Assembly: GCF_900111375.1 (NCBI RefSeq)
Contig: NZ_FOHB01000001.1
Span: forward strand, 620,001-684,000
Length of the DNA: 64,000 bases
Direction of reading: 5' to 3'
Source: Pedococcus cremeus
GTDB taxonomy: Bacteria > Actinomycetota > Actinomycetes > Actinomycetales > Dermatophilaceae
Shown: piece after piece, positions 1-9,076 of the stretch
How the letters are laid out: every line of letters begins with the position of its first letter
Position numbering within the stretch: position 1 is the stretch's first letter
Notes under the pieces: generated by a model
The model's input: the letters and a program-made list of their open reading frames with translations, nothing else
Database searches by the model: none
Told to the model about the DNA's origin: nothing
Made by a program: the position numbers and the translations under genes

Positions 1-393
1 GGCCGGGAGCCACGGCACGGCATACAGGTCCTCGCGCGCGAGCCAGCGCAGCGCGTCGTGGTCCTCGAGGGGCTGCGGCTCCCCGTCGGTCACGGCCGCC
101 CACCAGACCCAGATGACGAAGTCGTCGCCGAGGGGCCAGCCGCCGCGGTCGAGCGGCCCCACCAGGAGGTCGCCGAGCTCGACCTCGACACCGAGCTCCT
201 CGCGCAGCTCGCGGCGCAGCGCCTCGGCGTGCTGCTCCCCCGGGTCGACCTTCCCGCCCGGGAACTCCCACCCGCCGGCGAGCGCGGAGGGCTCCGTCCG
301 CCGCGCCGAGAGCAGCACCGAGGGCCGCCCGAGGTCGTCGACGATGGCCGCGCCCACGACCTCGCGGCGTGCTCCGTGCTCCGATGACGTCAT
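1..393 (-). CDS. Nudix (MutT-type) hydrolase, 3' end cut by window
   Basis: The first 131 residues are visible and the C-terminus lies outside the window. After a strand pair (REVVGAAIVDD) comes the full Nudix box GGKVDPGEQHAEALRRELRE followed by ELG, which fits GX5EX7REUXEEXGU and carries the metal-binding glutamates. The spacing GGWEFPGGKV just before it is typical of MutT-type 8-oxo-dGTP pyrophosphatases. Known of the family: they remove oxidised nucleotides or related diphosphates in the cytoplasm; the exact substrate cannot be read here. The ATG sits inside the palindrome TGACGTCA (385-392), a possible regulator site. The gene is divergent from the peptide-transporter operon, so the 176 bp between 394 and 569 should hold both promoters. 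Confidence 0.9.
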   Translation of the reverse strand, partial: MTSSEHGARREVVGAAIVDDLGRPSVLLSARRTEPSALAGGWEFPGGKVDPGEQHAEALRRELREELGVEVELGDLLVGPLDRGGWPLGDDFVIWVWWAAVTDGEPQPLEDHDALRWLAREDLYAVPWLPA

Positions 394-569
394 CGTGTTT
401 CGCTCCGGTAAATATCTGCGGCGCACCGTCGCTTATGCCGCATATCTCGCTATGGTCTGCCACCAACCGTAGAAGACGTGCTGTCGCACGCCCTGCGGCA
501 CACATCACATCGCACACCCGGATGCCCGGCCGGGCCTCTCGGGAGTACGCACACCAAGCGAGGTATTCG

Positions 570-2246
570 ATGAAGTACACGCGGAAGGCGACTCCGGTCG
601 TCCTGGCGGCGGCCGTGGCACTCACGCTCACGGCCTGCGCCCAGTCGGAGCGCGCCTCTGGCCAAGGCGGAGCCTCGAGCGGCGGTGACACCAAGGACAC
701 CTTCACCTTCGGTGCCGCCGGCGCCCCCGAGGTCTTCGACCCCTTCTACGCCACCGACGGAGAGACCTTCCGGGTCACCCGGCAGATCATGGAGGGCCTG
801 GTCGGCATCAAGGCGGGCACCGCCGAGGTCGAGCCCGAGCTGGCCGAGAAGTGGGAACCGTCGGCCGACGGCAAGGAGTGGACGTTCACCCTCCGCAAGG
901 GCGTGAAGTTCACCGACGGCACGCCGTTCAACGCCGACGCCGTCTGCTACAACTTCGAGCGCATGTTCGACCAGAACGAGGCGGCGGCCGCGGGCCCTGC
1001 CGAGTACTGGAGCACGACGATGGGCGCCTTCAAGAGCAAGGCGAAGGACTCGCTGTACCAGGGCTGCGAGGCCAAGGACGAGTCGACCGTGGTGCTCAAG
1101 GTCGCCCGCGCCACCTCGAAGTTCCCGACGATGCTCTCGCTGGACTCCTTCTCGATGCAGTCGCCGAAGGCGATGAAGGAGGGCGACGCCAACAACGTCA
1201 AGACGCAGGGTGAGGGCTTCGCCTACCCGAAGTACTCCTTCAACCCGGTGGCAACCGGCCCCTACAAGCTCGAGAAGTACGACGAGGCCAACAAGACCGT
1301 CACCCTCGTCCGCAACGACGACTACTGGGGCGAGAAGGCGAAGACCAAGAAGATCGTCTTCAAGATCATCCCCGACGAGAGCACCCGTCGCCAGGAGCTC
1401 AAGGCCGGCAGCATCGACGCCTACGACCTGCCGAACCCGGTGGACTGGAACGGCCTGAAGTCCGACGGCAACAAGGTCATGGTCCGACCCGCGTTCAACA
1501 TCCTCTACATGGGTCTGAACCCGCAGAAGAACCCGAAGCTGAAGGACCTCAAGGTCCGCCAGGCCCTCCTGTACGCCCTGAACCGCGACCAGCTGGTCAA
1601 GACCCAGTTGCCCGACGGCGCCACCGTGGCCACCCAGTTCATGCCGGAGACGGTCAGCGGCTACAACAAGGAGCTCAAGGCCTACCCGTACGACCCGGAG
1701 AAGGCCAAGAGCCTGCTCAAGGAGGCCGGCGCCGAGGGCATGAGCCTGACGTTCGCCTACCCGTCCGAGGTCTCGCGTCCGTACATGCCGAACCCGCAGA
1801 AGATCCACGACGCCCTGCGCTCGGACCTCGAGAAGGTCGGCATCAAGGTCAACGTCGTCACCAAGCCGTGGAACGGCGGTTACCTCGACGGTGTCGACAA
1901 CGGCCAGTTCGACGCCTGGCTGCTCGGCTGGACCGGTGACTACGACTCGGCCGACAACTTCGTCGGCACGTTCTTCGGCAACTACGACGTGAACGACTTC
2001 CACACCAAGGCGACGAGCTACGGCAAGCAGCTCGCCGACGACCTGGCCAAGGCCGACTCCATCGTCGACAAGGGCCAGCGCGACGCGGCCTACGAGAAGC
2101 TGAACCAGCAGATCATGGAGGAGTACCTCCCGGGCCTGCCCATCAGCCACTCCCCGCCGGCGCTCGTCGTGAGCCCGAAGGTCCAGGGCGTCGTTCCCTC
2201 GCCGCTCACCGCCGAGGAGTTCTCGGGCGTGACCGTCGGCAAGTAG
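570..2246 (+). CDS. Peptide ABC transporter substrate-binding lipoprotein (family 5)
   Basis: 558 residues. The N-terminus is a lipoprotein signal: basic MKYTRK, a hydrophobic stretch and lipobox LTAC with the lipidated Cys near residue 23. A long SBP_bac_5 domain follows (EVFDPFYATDG, ELAEKWEPSADGKEWTFTLR, KVRQALLYALNRDQLV, GQFDAWLLGWTGDYDSADNF), as in OppA/DppA proteins that catch oligopeptides outside the membrane. The longer open frame reaching upstream has no protein-like content. The ATG at 570 was chosen because it starts the signal peptide and has AGCGAGG just upstream. First gene of a five-gene operon. A strong hairpin follows its stop, which fits the usual excess of binding protein over permeases. 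The peptide specificity is not visible. Confidence 0.95.
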   Translation: MKYTRKATPVVLAAAVALTLTACAQSERASGQGGASSGGDTKDTFTFGAAGAPEVFDPFYATDGETFRVTRQIMEGLVGIKAGTAEVEPELAEKWEPSADGKEWTFTLRKGVKFTDGTPFNADAVCYNFERMFDQNEAAAAGPAEYWSTTMGAFKSKAKDSLYQGCEAKDESTVVLKVARATSKFPTMLSLDSFSMQSPKAMKEGDANNVKTQGEGFAYPKYSFNPVATGPYKLEKYDEANKTVTLVRNDDYWGEKAKTKKIVFKIIPDESTRRQELKAGSIDAYDLPNPVDWNGLKSDGNKVMVRPAFNILYMGLNPQKNPKLKDLKVRQALLYALNRDQLVKTQLPDGATVATQFMPETVSGYNKELKAYPYDPEKAKSLLKEAGAEGMSLTFAYPSEVSRPYMPNPQKIHDALRSDLEKVGIKVNVVTKPWNGGYLDGVDNGQFDAWLLGWTGDYDSADNFVGTFFGNYDVNDFHTKATSYGKQLADDLAKADSIVDKGQRDAAYEKLNQQIMEEYLPGLPISHSPPALVVSPKVQGVVPSPLTAEEFSGVTVGK

Positions 2247-2290
2247 GGTGGCCGCCGCCTCGACGGCTAGCACCCGATCCGTGTAGTACC

Positions 2291-2326
2291 GGTGGCCGTC
2301 CCAGCACCCACGCTGGGGCGGCCACC
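2291..2326 (+). terminator. Intra-operon hairpin after the binding-protein gene
   Basis: GGTGGCCGTCCCAGC, a 6-nt loop, then GCTGGGGCGGCCACC form a near-perfect stem without a T tract, between the binding-protein stop (2246) and the first permease (2354). Such hairpins usually protect the upstream mRNA or attenuate read-through. The second transporter operon has hairpins in the same relative place. Confidence 0.75.
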
Positions 2327-2353
2327 GTCACGAAGAAGTGAGGAGACCACCGC

Positions 2354-3364
2354 GTGCTGAGGTTCATTGTGCGGCGACTGTTGCAGATGGTGGGGGTGGT
2401 CATCGTCCTGTCGCTGCTCGTCTTCATCTGGCTCAGATCGCTACCGGGGGGAACGGTGTCGGCCATGCTCGGAGACCGGGCGACGCCCGAGTCGACGGCG
2501 CGGCTGACCAAGCAGCTCGGGCTCGACCAGCCCCTCTGGGTGCAGTACGGCCGCTTCGTGAAGCGGGTGCTGAGCGGCGACTTCGGGCTCTCGACGGGCG
2601 TGCTCCCCGGCCGTGACGCCCTCGACCTCTTCCTGAGCCGGATGCCGGCGACCATCGAGCTCTCGATCCTCGCCCTCATCATCGCCGTGGCGGCCGGGAT
2701 CCCGCTCGGCTACCTGGCGGCCCGCCGTCGGGCCTCGACGCTCGACAACCTCTCGATCGTCGGCTCCCTGGTCGGTGTCGCGGTGCCGGTGTTCTTCCTC
2801 GCCTTCGTGCTCAAGTACATCTTCGCGATCCAGCTCGGCGTCCTGCCGGTGTCCGGACGCCAGAGCACCGGCCTCGACGCCACGCGGGTGACCGGCTTCT
2901 TCGTCCTCGACGGCATCCTCACGCGGGAGTGGGACGCCTCGTGGGACGCCTTCAAGCACCTGATCCTCCCCGCCCTCGCCCTGTCGAGCATTCCCTTCGC
3001 GGTGATCTTCCGGATCACCCGCGCCTCGGTGCTCGAGGTGATGGACGAGGACTACGTGCGCACCGCCGAGTCCAAGGGCCTGGCCACCAGCACCATCCGC
3101 AGCCGGCACATCCTGCGCAACGCGCTGCTGCCGGTCATCACGACGATCGGCCTGCAGACCGGTGGCCTGCTCGTCGGCGCCGTCCTCACCGAGCGGGTCT
3201 TCTCCCTCGGCGGCGTCGGCGACGCCCTGGCAACCGCCTTCACCCTGCGCGACTACGCCGTGCTCCAGGTGCTGATCCTGGCTGCGGCGGTCACCTTCGT
3301 GCTGGTGAACCTCGTCGTCGACATTCTCTACGCCGTCATCGACCCGCGCGTCCGGACGAGGTGA
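2354..3364 (+). CDS. Peptide ABC transporter permease, DppB/OppB type
   Basis: 336 residues, GTG start with GTGAGGAG about 9 nt upstream. The start MLRFIVRRLLQMVGVVIVLSLLVF is the typical first membrane helix of DppB-type permeases, followed by a long extracytoplasmic loop (GDRATPESTARLTKQLGLDQPLWVQYGRFV) and a core of about five more helices. The cytoplasmic EAA loop that docks the ATPases is seen as RTAESKGLATSTIRSRHILRNALLPV. It forms the channel with the next gene, 5 bp downstream. All features match the family and nothing is missing. Confidence 0.95.
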   Translation: MLRFIVRRLLQMVGVVIVLSLLVFIWLRSLPGGTVSAMLGDRATPESTARLTKQLGLDQPLWVQYGRFVKRVLSGDFGLSTGVLPGRDALDLFLSRMPATIELSILALIIAVAAGIPLGYLAARRRASTLDNLSIVGSLVGVAVPVFFLAFVLKYIFAIQLGVLPVSGRQSTGLDATRVTGFFVLDGILTREWDASWDAFKHLILPALALSSIPFAVIFRITRASVLEVMDEDYVRTAESKGLATSTIRSRHILRNALLPVITTIGLQTGGLLVGAVLTERVFSLGGVGDALATAFTLRDYAVLQVLILAAAVTFVLVNLVVDILYAVIDPRVRTR

Positions 3365-3369
3365 GCCCC

Positions 3370-4365
3370 ATGACCCCCAACCCCCTCAAGACCCAGGCCG
3401 ACCGCCGCAAGGAACGCATCGACGACCTCGCTGCCACCGCGGGCGGCAGCCCGAGCGGCACCGTGACCGGCGCGGGCGAGATCGAGGAGTCGCCAGGTGT
3501 ATCGCTCATCGCGAGCGCGTGGCGGCGGCTGCGGCGCAACCCCGTCTTCCTCGTGGGCGCCGGCATCACCCTGGCCTTCGTGGTCCTGGCGATCATCGCG
3601 CCGTGGATCGCCCCGCACGACCCGACCCAGGGCCTGCTCCTGGACAAGGTGCGCCAGCAGTCCAACCCGATCCCCGGGTCGGAGCCCGGGTTCCCGCTCG
3701 GCGCGGACAACCGTGGCCGTGACCTGCTCTCCCGGCTCCTCGTCGGCGCCCAGCAGACCCTCATCGTGGGTGTCGGCGCGACGGTGATCGGCCTCGTCGG
3801 CGGCCTGACGCTCGGCACGCTGGCCGGCGCGTTCGGCGGCTGGGTCGACTCGTTCATCATGCGCATCGTCGACGTGATGCTCTCCATCCCGTCGCTGCTG
3901 CTGGCCATGTCGCTCGCGGCGGTCGCTGCCCGGCCGAGCCAGATGACGGTGATCCTGGCCATCGCGATCGTGGAGATCCCGATCTTCGCCCGGCTGCTGC
4001 GCGGCTCCATGCTGGCCGTGCGCAGCAGCGACCACGTGCTCGCGGCGCGCGCGCTCGGCGTGAAGCAGTCAGCGGTCGTCTTCCGCCACATCATCCCCAA
4101 CTCGCTGGCGCCGGTGATCGTCCAGGCGACCATCGTGCTGGCCACCGCCATCATCGACGCCGCCGCCCTCTCCTTCCTGGGCCTGGGGAACCCCGACGAC
4201 CGCAAGCCGGAGTGGGGTCAGATGCTCGGTGCGTCGCAGGAGTTCCTCGGCGACCACCCGCACCTGGCGTTCTACCCGGCCGCCTGCATCATCATCGTCG
4301 CCCTCGGCTTCACGCTCATGGGCGAGTCGCTGCGCGAGGCGCTCGACCCGAAGAGCCGGAGGTAA
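3370..4365 (+). CDS. Peptide ABC transporter permease, DppC/OppC type
   Basis: 331 residues from the ATG at 3370, which has GACGAGG about 9 nt upstream; an in-frame GTG at 3361 is possible but less well spaced. About 60 polar N-terminal residues (TQADRRKERIDDLAATAGG) precede the OppC_N segment (AWRRLRRNPVFLVGAGITLAFVVLAII). The extracytoplasmic loop has HDPTQGLLLDK and PLGADNRGRDLLSRLLVGAQQTL, and the EAA loop reads LAARALGVKQSAVVFRHIIPNSLAPV. Conserved DppC hallmarks such as LGADNRGRD are intact. It pairs with the DppB-type permease and is directly followed by the ATPases. Confidence 0.95.
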   Translation: MTPNPLKTQADRRKERIDDLAATAGGSPSGTVTGAGEIEESPGVSLIASAWRRLRRNPVFLVGAGITLAFVVLAIIAPWIAPHDPTQGLLLDKVRQQSNPIPGSEPGFPLGADNRGRDLLSRLLVGAQQTLIVGVGATVIGLVGGLTLGTLAGAFGGWVDSFIMRIVDVMLSIPSLLLAMSLAAVAARPSQMTVILAIAIVEIPIFARLLRGSMLAVRSSDHVLAARALGVKQSAVVFRHIIPNSLAPVIVQATIVLATAIIDAAALSFLGLGNPDDRKPEWGQMLGASQEFLGDHPHLAFYPAACIIIVALGFTLMGESLREALDPKSRR

Positions 4366-4368
4366 GGC

Positions 4369-5403
4369 ATGACCGAGACGATCGAGAACGTCCAGACCCA
4401 GGCCAACCGCAACGAGGCGCTGCTCAGCGTCCGCGACCTGCGGGTGACCTTCCAGCGCCACGGCGAGAAGCCGTTCGTCGCCGTCGACGGCGTCAGCTTC
4501 GACGTCAGGCCCGGCGAGACGGTCGGCCTGGTCGGCGAGTCCGGCTGCGGCAAGTCCGTGACCTCGCTGGCCATCATGGGCCTGCTCCCCCGCCGCGGGG
4601 TGAAGGTCGAGGGCGAGGTCGACTTCCAGGGCACCGACCTGCTGCGCCAGTCCGACGACCAGATGCGCGACCGTCGCGGCCGCGACCTGGGCATGATCTT
4701 CCAGGACCCGCTGTCGTCGCTGAACCCCGTGGTCCCGATCGGCGTGCAGGTGACCGAGGTGCTGGAGCGCCACCGCGGGATGTCGCGCAAGGCCGCCACA
4801 CCGGTCGCGCGCGAGATGCTCGACAAGGTGGGCATCCCCGACCCCGAGCGCCGGCTCAAGGACTACCCGCACCAGCTGTCGGGCGGCATGCGCCAGCGCG
4901 CGCTCATCGCGATGGCGCTGGCCTGCCAGCCCCGGGTGCTCATCGCCGACGAGCCGACCACCGCGCTCGACGTGACGATCCAGGCGCAGATCCTGGCCCT
5001 GCTCAAGGACCTGGTGGAGGACACCGGGACCGCGTTGGTGATGATCACCCACGACCTCGGTGTCGTGGCCGGCCTGTGCGACCGGGTCAACGTGCTCTAC
5101 GGCGGCAAGATCGTCGAGCGCGGCGACCGGCACCCGCTGTTCGCATCGCCCCGCCACCCCTACACCGTGGGCCTGCTCGGCTCGATCCCCCGCCTCGACG
5201 GCACGCGGGGCGAGCGGCTGACCCCCATCCCCGGCTCGGTGTCGGACAACCTGCCCTGGGACAGCGCCTGCGCCTTCGCCCCGCGCTGCCCCAACGCGAT
5301 CGAGGTGTGCCGCGAGGCGCGGCCCGAGCTGCTCGACGACGGCGGCGGCCGCTGGCTGCGCTGCCACAACCCCGTGGAGAACCCCCTGGAGGTGACCCGA
5401 TGA
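4369..5403 (+). CDS. Peptide ABC transporter ATPase, DppD/OppD type
   Basis: 344 residues, strong Shine-Dalgarno (CCGGAGGTAAGGC). Walker [10 protein letters not shown]-loop in [13 protein letters not shown], signature LSGGMRQR, Walker [13 protein letters not shown] and switch His in [11 protein letters not shown] are all present, so it should hydrolyse ATP. The C-terminal oligopeptide/dipeptide extension ([22 protein letters not shown], with Cys residues) is the mark of the peptide and nickel importer subclass. Its last bases overlap the start of the next ATPase (ATGA), so the two subunits are probably made in equal amounts by coupled translation. Confidence 0.95.
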   Translation: MTETIENVQTQANRNEALLSVRDLRVTFQRHGEKPFVAVDGVSFDVRPGETVGLVGESGCGKSVTSLAIMGLLPRRGVKVEGEVDFQGTDLLRQSDDQMRDRRGRDLGMIFQDPLSSLNPVVPIGVQVTEVLERHRGMSRKAATPVAREMLDKVGIPDPERRLKDYPHQLSGGMRQRALIAMALACQPRVLIADEPTTALDVTIQAQILALLKDLVEDTGTALVMITHDLGVVAGLCDRVNVLYGGKIVERGDRHPLFASPRHPYTVGLLGSIPRLDGTRGERLTPIPGSVSDNLPWDSACAFAPRCPNAIEVCREARPELLDDGGGRWLRCHNPVENPLEVTR

Positions 5404-6554
5404 CGGTCAGCGAGACGGCCACCACCGAGCCCTCGACCACCGGCGACGACGTGCTCGTCGACGTCCGGGGCGTCAAGGTGCACTTCCCGATCAAGAAGGG
5501 CGTCATCTTCGACAAGGTCGTCGGGTACGTCTACGCGGTCGACGGCGTCGACCTGCAGATCCGCCGGGGCGAGACCTACGGGCTGGTCGGCGAGTCGGGC
5601 TGCGGCAAGTCGACCCTCGGCCGCGCCATCCTCAACCTCGAGACGCCCACCGAGGGGTCGGTCGTCTTCGACGGCGAGGACATCGCCTCCCTGAGCGGTG
5701 AGCGCCTGCGCCGCAAGCGCAAGGACATCCAGATGGTCTTCCAGGACCCGATGGGCAGCCTCGACCCCCGCCAGTCGGTGGAGTCGCTGCTCATCGAGGG
5801 GATGAAGGCGCACGGGCTCGCCAAGGACGAGAGGTCCGCGGCCAAGCGGCTGCGCGAGCTCCTCTCGGCGGTCGGCCTGCCGGCAGCGGCCTTGAAGAAG
5901 TACCCGCACGAGTTCTCCGGCGGCCAGCGGCAGCGCATCGGCATCGCCCGGGCGCTCTCGGTCGACCCGAAGCTGATCGTCGCCGACGAGCCGGTCAGCG
6001 CGCTCGACGTCTCGGTGCAGGCGCAGGTCATCAACCTGCTCGAGGACCTGCAGGAGGAGTTCGGGCTCACCTACCTCGTGGTGGCGCACGACCTCGCGGT
6101 GGTGCGGCACATCAGCGACCGCATCGGCGTGATGTACCTCGGCGCGCTCGTGGAGGAGGCCGAGGCCGACGACCTGTACGCCCAGCCGCTGCACCCCTAC
6201 ACCCGCGCCCTGATGTCGGCCGTGCCCGTGCCCGACCCGCTGGTGGAGGACCGCCGCGAGCGCATCCTCCTCAAGGGCGACCTGCCGTCCCCCGCGAACC
6301 CGCCGAAGGGCTGCCGGTTCCACACCCGGTGCCCGTGGCGGCAGGAGACCCGGTGCGACACCGAGCGCCCGCAGCTGCGCGTCGTGGAGGTGGCCGGCGC
6401 GCCCGAGTCCCACCGGGTGGCGTGCCACTGGGCGGAGCAGATCGAGTCGGGCGAGATCCAGGCCCACGAGGTCACCGCGACGCTCACCGAGCAGACCGCC
6501 TCCGGCGGCGAGGACGACTTCGTCGGCCCCGCCTCGGTGACCGAGGCGCTGTAG
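5400..6554 (+). CDS. Peptide ABC transporter ATPase, DppF/OppF type
   Basis: 384 residues, start ATG overlapping the previous stop by 4 nt. The KVHFPIKKGVIFDKVVGYVYAVDGV segment before Walker A is typical of the DppF/OppF partner. Walker [10 protein letters not shown], signature [10 protein letters not shown], Walker [13 protein letters not shown] and His loop VVAHDLAVVRH are intact. The C-terminal peptide-importer extension has KGDLPSPANPPKGCRFHTRCPW. It forms the ATPase heterodimer with the DppD-type subunit. Last gene of the operon, closed by the terminator at 6573-6616. Confidence 0.95.
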   Translation: MTVSETATTEPSTTGDDVLVDVRGVKVHFPIKKGVIFDKVVGYVYAVDGVDLQIRRGETYGLVGESGCGKSTLGRAILNLETPTEGSVVFDGEDIASLSGERLRRKRKDIQMVFQDPMGSLDPRQSVESLLIEGMKAHGLAKDERSAAKRLRELLSAVGLPAAALKKYPHEFSGGQRQRIGIARALSVDPKLIVADEPVSALDVSVQAQVINLLEDLQEEFGLTYLVVAHDLAVVRHISDRIGVMYLGALVEEAEADDLYAQPLHPYTRALMSAVPVPDPLVEDRRERILLKGDLPSPANPPKGCRFHTRCPWRQETRCDTERPQLRVVEVAGAPESHRVACHWAEQIESGEIQAHEVTATLTEQTASGGEDDFVGPASVTEAL

Positions 6555-6572
6555 CCGGGCACACGGCATACC

Positions 6573-6616
6573 GGGCCCGCTGTCAGGGAAGCATCGCCTT
6601 CCATGACAGCGGGCCC
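6573..6616 (+). terminator. Rho-independent-type terminator after the first transporter operon
   Basis: GGGCCCGCTGTCA pairs perfectly with TGACAGCGGGCCC, and an inner GGAAG/CTTCC stem lengthens it to about 18 bp around a 6-nt loop. CTCTTT follows. It lies 18 bp after the stop of the last ATPase gene and ends the operon. Confidence 0.9.
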
Positions 6617-6638
6617 GCCTCTTTGCCAGAGTGTGCCC

Positions 6639-6947
6639 ATGGCCCGCCTGCTGACTGACGACGAGGTCGAGCGGCAGCTCGGCGACCTGCCCGGCTGGAG
6701 ACGCGAGGGCGACGCCCTCGTGGCGACCCTCGAGGCACCGGACTTCCCCACCGCGATCCGCCTGGTCGACGAGGTGGCGGTCGAGGCGGAGGACATGGAC
6801 CACCACCCCGACATCGACATCCGGTGGCGCACCACCCACTGGTCGCTCTCCACCCACTCGGAGGGCGGCGTCACCCAGCTCGACGTCGAGCTGGCCCACC
6901 GGGTCACCCAGGCTGCCTCGCGGCTGGGGGTGCAGGCACGTGGCTGA
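6639..6947 (+). CDS. 4a-hydroxytetrahydrobiopterin dehydratase (pterin carbinolamine dehydratase)
   Basis: 102 residues, the normal length. The family motif is seen as EDMDHHPDIDIRW with the paired histidines, and the C-terminal half (TTHWSLSTHSEGGVTQLDVELAHRV) fits the fold. Known role: dehydrates the 4a-carbinolamine left after aromatic amino acid hydroxylation so the pterin can be recycled. No aromatic hydroxylase is in this window, so the local role is open. The ATG at 6639 was taken instead of the in-frame one at 6603 because the latter lies in the terminator arm. It overlaps the next gene by 8 bp, so translation is probably coupled. Confidence 0.9.
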   Translation: MARLLTDDEVERQLGDLPGWRREGDALVATLEAPDFPTAIRLVDEVAVEAEDMDHHPDIDIRWRTTHWSLSTHSEGGVTQLDVELAHRVTQAASRLGVQARG

Positions 6948-7653
6948 CGCGCAGCTGCACGGCGAGGAGCCCCACGAGCAGAACCACGCCGCCCGGTTGA
7001 ACTGGCTGCGCGCCGGTGTGCTCGGCGCCAACGACGGGATCGTCTCGACCGCCGGCCTGGTCATCGGTGTCGCCGCCGCGACCACGAACCGCACCGCCAT
7101 CCTCACGGCCGGCCTGGCCGGGCTCGCGGCGGGTGCCATGAGCATGGCCGCCGGTGAGTACGTCTCGGTCAGCACCCAGCGCGACACCGAGCAGGCCCTG
7201 CTCGCCAAGGAGCGCCGCGAGCTGGAGGAGACGCCCGAGCAGGAGCTCGCCGAGCTCGCCGCGCTCTACGAGCAGCGCGGGCTGAGTACCGCCCTGGCGC
7301 AGCAGGTGGCCGTCGAGCTCACCGAGCACGACGCGCTGGCGGCGCACGCCGAGGTGGAGCTGGGCATCGACCCCGACGCGCTGACCAACCCCTGGCACGC
7401 AGCCTGGGCCTCGATGCTGGCGTTCACGGTGGGCGCGCTGCTGCCGCTGCTCGCGATCCTGCTTCCGCCGGCCGCGGGCCGCATCCCGTTGACGGCGGCC
7501 GCGGTGGTCGTGTCCCTCGTCATCACGGGATGGGTGAGCGCCCGGTTGGGTGGGGCTCCCCTGCGACCGGCCATCCTCCGCAACGTCGGTGGAGGTGTGC
7601 TGGCGATGGTGGTCACCTACGGGATCGGCTCCCTCGTCGGCCTCAGCGTCTGA
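6940..7653 (+). CDS. VIT1/CCC1-family membrane protein
   Basis: 237 residues, GTG start overlapping the dehydratase gene. The N-terminal cytoplasmic stretch is followed by LRAGVLGANDGIVSTAGLVIGVAA, the family hallmark with Gly, Asn and Asp in helix 1. Next come AGLAAGAMSMAAGEYVSVSTQRD, a charged central region rich in Glu (KERRELEETPEQELAELAAL, a likely metal-binding arm), and three more C-terminal helices. Known eukaryotic members carry Fe2+ or Mn2+ into vacuoles; in bacteria a metal efflux or detoxification role is likely but unproven. Nothing visible ties it to the dehydratase beyond co-transcription. Confidence 0.9.
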   Translation: MADAQLHGEEPHEQNHAARLNWLRAGVLGANDGIVSTAGLVIGVAAATTNRTAILTAGLAGLAAGAMSMAAGEYVSVSTQRDTEQALLAKERRELEETPEQELAELAALYEQRGLSTALAQQVAVELTEHDALAAHAEVELGIDPDALTNPWHAAWASMLAFTVGALLPLLAILLPPAAGRIPLTAAAVVVSLVITGWVSARLGGAPLRPAILRNVGGGVLAMVVTYGIGSLVGLSV

Positions 7654-7663
7654 CACTGGTCGC

Positions 7664-9076
7664 ATGCGAGCGCGCCGCAGCCCCCCGTCCCCGGGTCTCG
7701 GCGCGCTCGCTGCCTCCACCCCGGCCGGCCGCGACCGCCTGGTCGACCTGGTGCGTGCGGCGAGCATCGTGGTGGTGGCCCTCGGGCACTGGTCCATGGC
7801 CGCCCTCGAGCCCCGCCACGACGGTGGCCTGCGGGTCCGCAACATCCTCGAGGTGACCACGTGGGCGCACCCGCTCACCTGGCTGCTCCAGGTGATGCCG
7901 CTGTTCTTCTTCGCGGCGGGGTTCACCAGCGCGCTGGCCCTGCGCCGGCGCCGCACCTGGTCCGCGTTCGCCGGCGGCCGGCTTCAGCGCGTGCTGCCGC
8001 CGACCCTGCTCTTCGTGGCCGTGTGGCTGGTGCTGTCGTGGGTGCTCGTGCGGGTCGGGGTGCCGGCCGTCGTGGTCGACGCGGCCGGCGACGCGGCGGC
8101 GATGCCCCTGTGGTTCCTGGCCGTCTTCCTCCTGCTCGCGGTGCTCGCCCCGGCGCAGCACGCCCTGCACCGGCGGTGGCCGTGGGCGCTGCTGCCCGTG
8201 CTGCCGGTGGTGGCGCTGCTGCTCGACCGGCTGCAGGGCACCTGCCTCGCACCGCTCGGCTACCTCAACTACGTGGTCGTGTTCGGCTTCAGCCAGGAGC
8301 TGGGCTTCCTGTATGCCGACGGGGCGCTCGTGCGCATCCGTCGCCGCTGGTGGGCGGTCGCCACGGCGGGAGCCCTCGGTGCGCTGGTGCTGCTGACCGG
8401 CCCGGGACCGTACCCCGTGAGCATGCTCGGCCTGCCCGGGCAGCGGCTGTCGAACATGCTGCCGCCGAGCGTGTGCGTCATCGCCGTCGGTGTGGTGCAG
8501 CTCGGGGTCGTCATGCTCGCGCGCCCCGCCCTGCAGCGATGGCTGCAGCGGCCCCGGGTCTGGCGCGCCACGGTGGCCGCGAACACCGTCGTCATGACGC
8601 TCTTCCTGTGGCACATCACCGGGCTGGTGCTGGCCGCCGTCGCGGCCTACCTCCTCGGGCTGCCGCTGCCACCCATCGGGTCGGCCCGCTGGTGGGCCGA
8701 GAAGCCCCTGTGGCTGCTGGCGGCCGCCGTGGTCACCACCGGCCTGGTGGTGCTGCTCAGCCCGGTGGAGCGGGCTGCGGCAGGTCGCGTGCACACCGCA
8801 CCGCCCCGGTGGGGCGGCGTCGCGGCCCTGCTGGCGGTTGCAGGGCTGACCGTCGTGGCCTGCTCCGGATTCGCCGACCCCTTCCAGCGCAGCGGCGTCG
8901 CCCTCGCGGGGCAGCAGTTCGCCCCTGCCGCGGGTGCCGCGCTGCTCGCGCTGGCGTGGCTGCTCGGCCGGGCCTGGTCCCGGCCCGCCACGACCGGGGA
9001 GCGGCCGGGAACCGGCGTCGGCGAGCCGCCCGGCCCCGGGATCGGGGAGCCGCCGCCCGTCAGTAGCAGCCGTTGA
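7664..9076 (+). CDS. Acyltransferase-3 family integral membrane protein
   Basis: 470 residues from the ATG at 7664, 10 bp after the VIT1-type gene. It opens with RDRLVDLVRAASIVVVALGHWSM, the first-helix signature of acyltransferase 3 proteins with the catalytic-type His in GHW. About ten hydrophobic segments follow (for example LTWLLQVMPLFFFAAGFTSAL with the FFxxGF motif) and then a Pro/Gly-rich tail. These enzymes add acyl groups to cell-surface sugars or peptidoglycan; the acceptor is unknown. Its last 17 bp overlap the end of the convergent dacB gene. Confidence 0.85.
   Translation: MRARRSPPSPGLGALAASTPAGRDRLVDLVRAASIVVVALGHWSMAALEPRHDGGLRVRNILEVTTWAHPLTWLLQVMPLFFFAAGFTSALALRRRRTWSAFAGGRLQRVLPPTLLFVAVWLVLSWVLVRVGVPAVVVDAAGDAAAMPLWFLAVFLLLAVLAPAQHALHRRWPWALLPVLPVVALLLDRLQGTCLAPLGYLNYVVVFGFSQELGFLYADGALVRIRRRWWAVATAGALGALVLLTGPGPYPVSMLGLPGQRLSNMLPPSVCVIAVGVVQLGVVMLARPALQRWLQRPRVWRATVAANTVVMTLFLWHITGLVLAAVAAYLLGLPLPPIGSARWWAEKPLWLLAAAVVTTGLVVLLSPVERAAAGRVHTAPPRWGGVAALLAVAGLTVVACSGFADPFQRSGVALAGQQFAPAAGAALLALAWLLGRAWSRPATTGERPGTGVGEPPGPGIGEPPPVSSSR

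Noticed and set aside
450..2273. 607-codon open frame on the minus strand opposite the first binding-protein gene, and similar long antisense frames elsewhere (for example 4069-5367, 5160-7208, 24613-27375).
   Set aside because: High GC makes long antisense frames common. They lack protein-like composition and ribosome sites and lie opposite clear genes with catalytic motifs.
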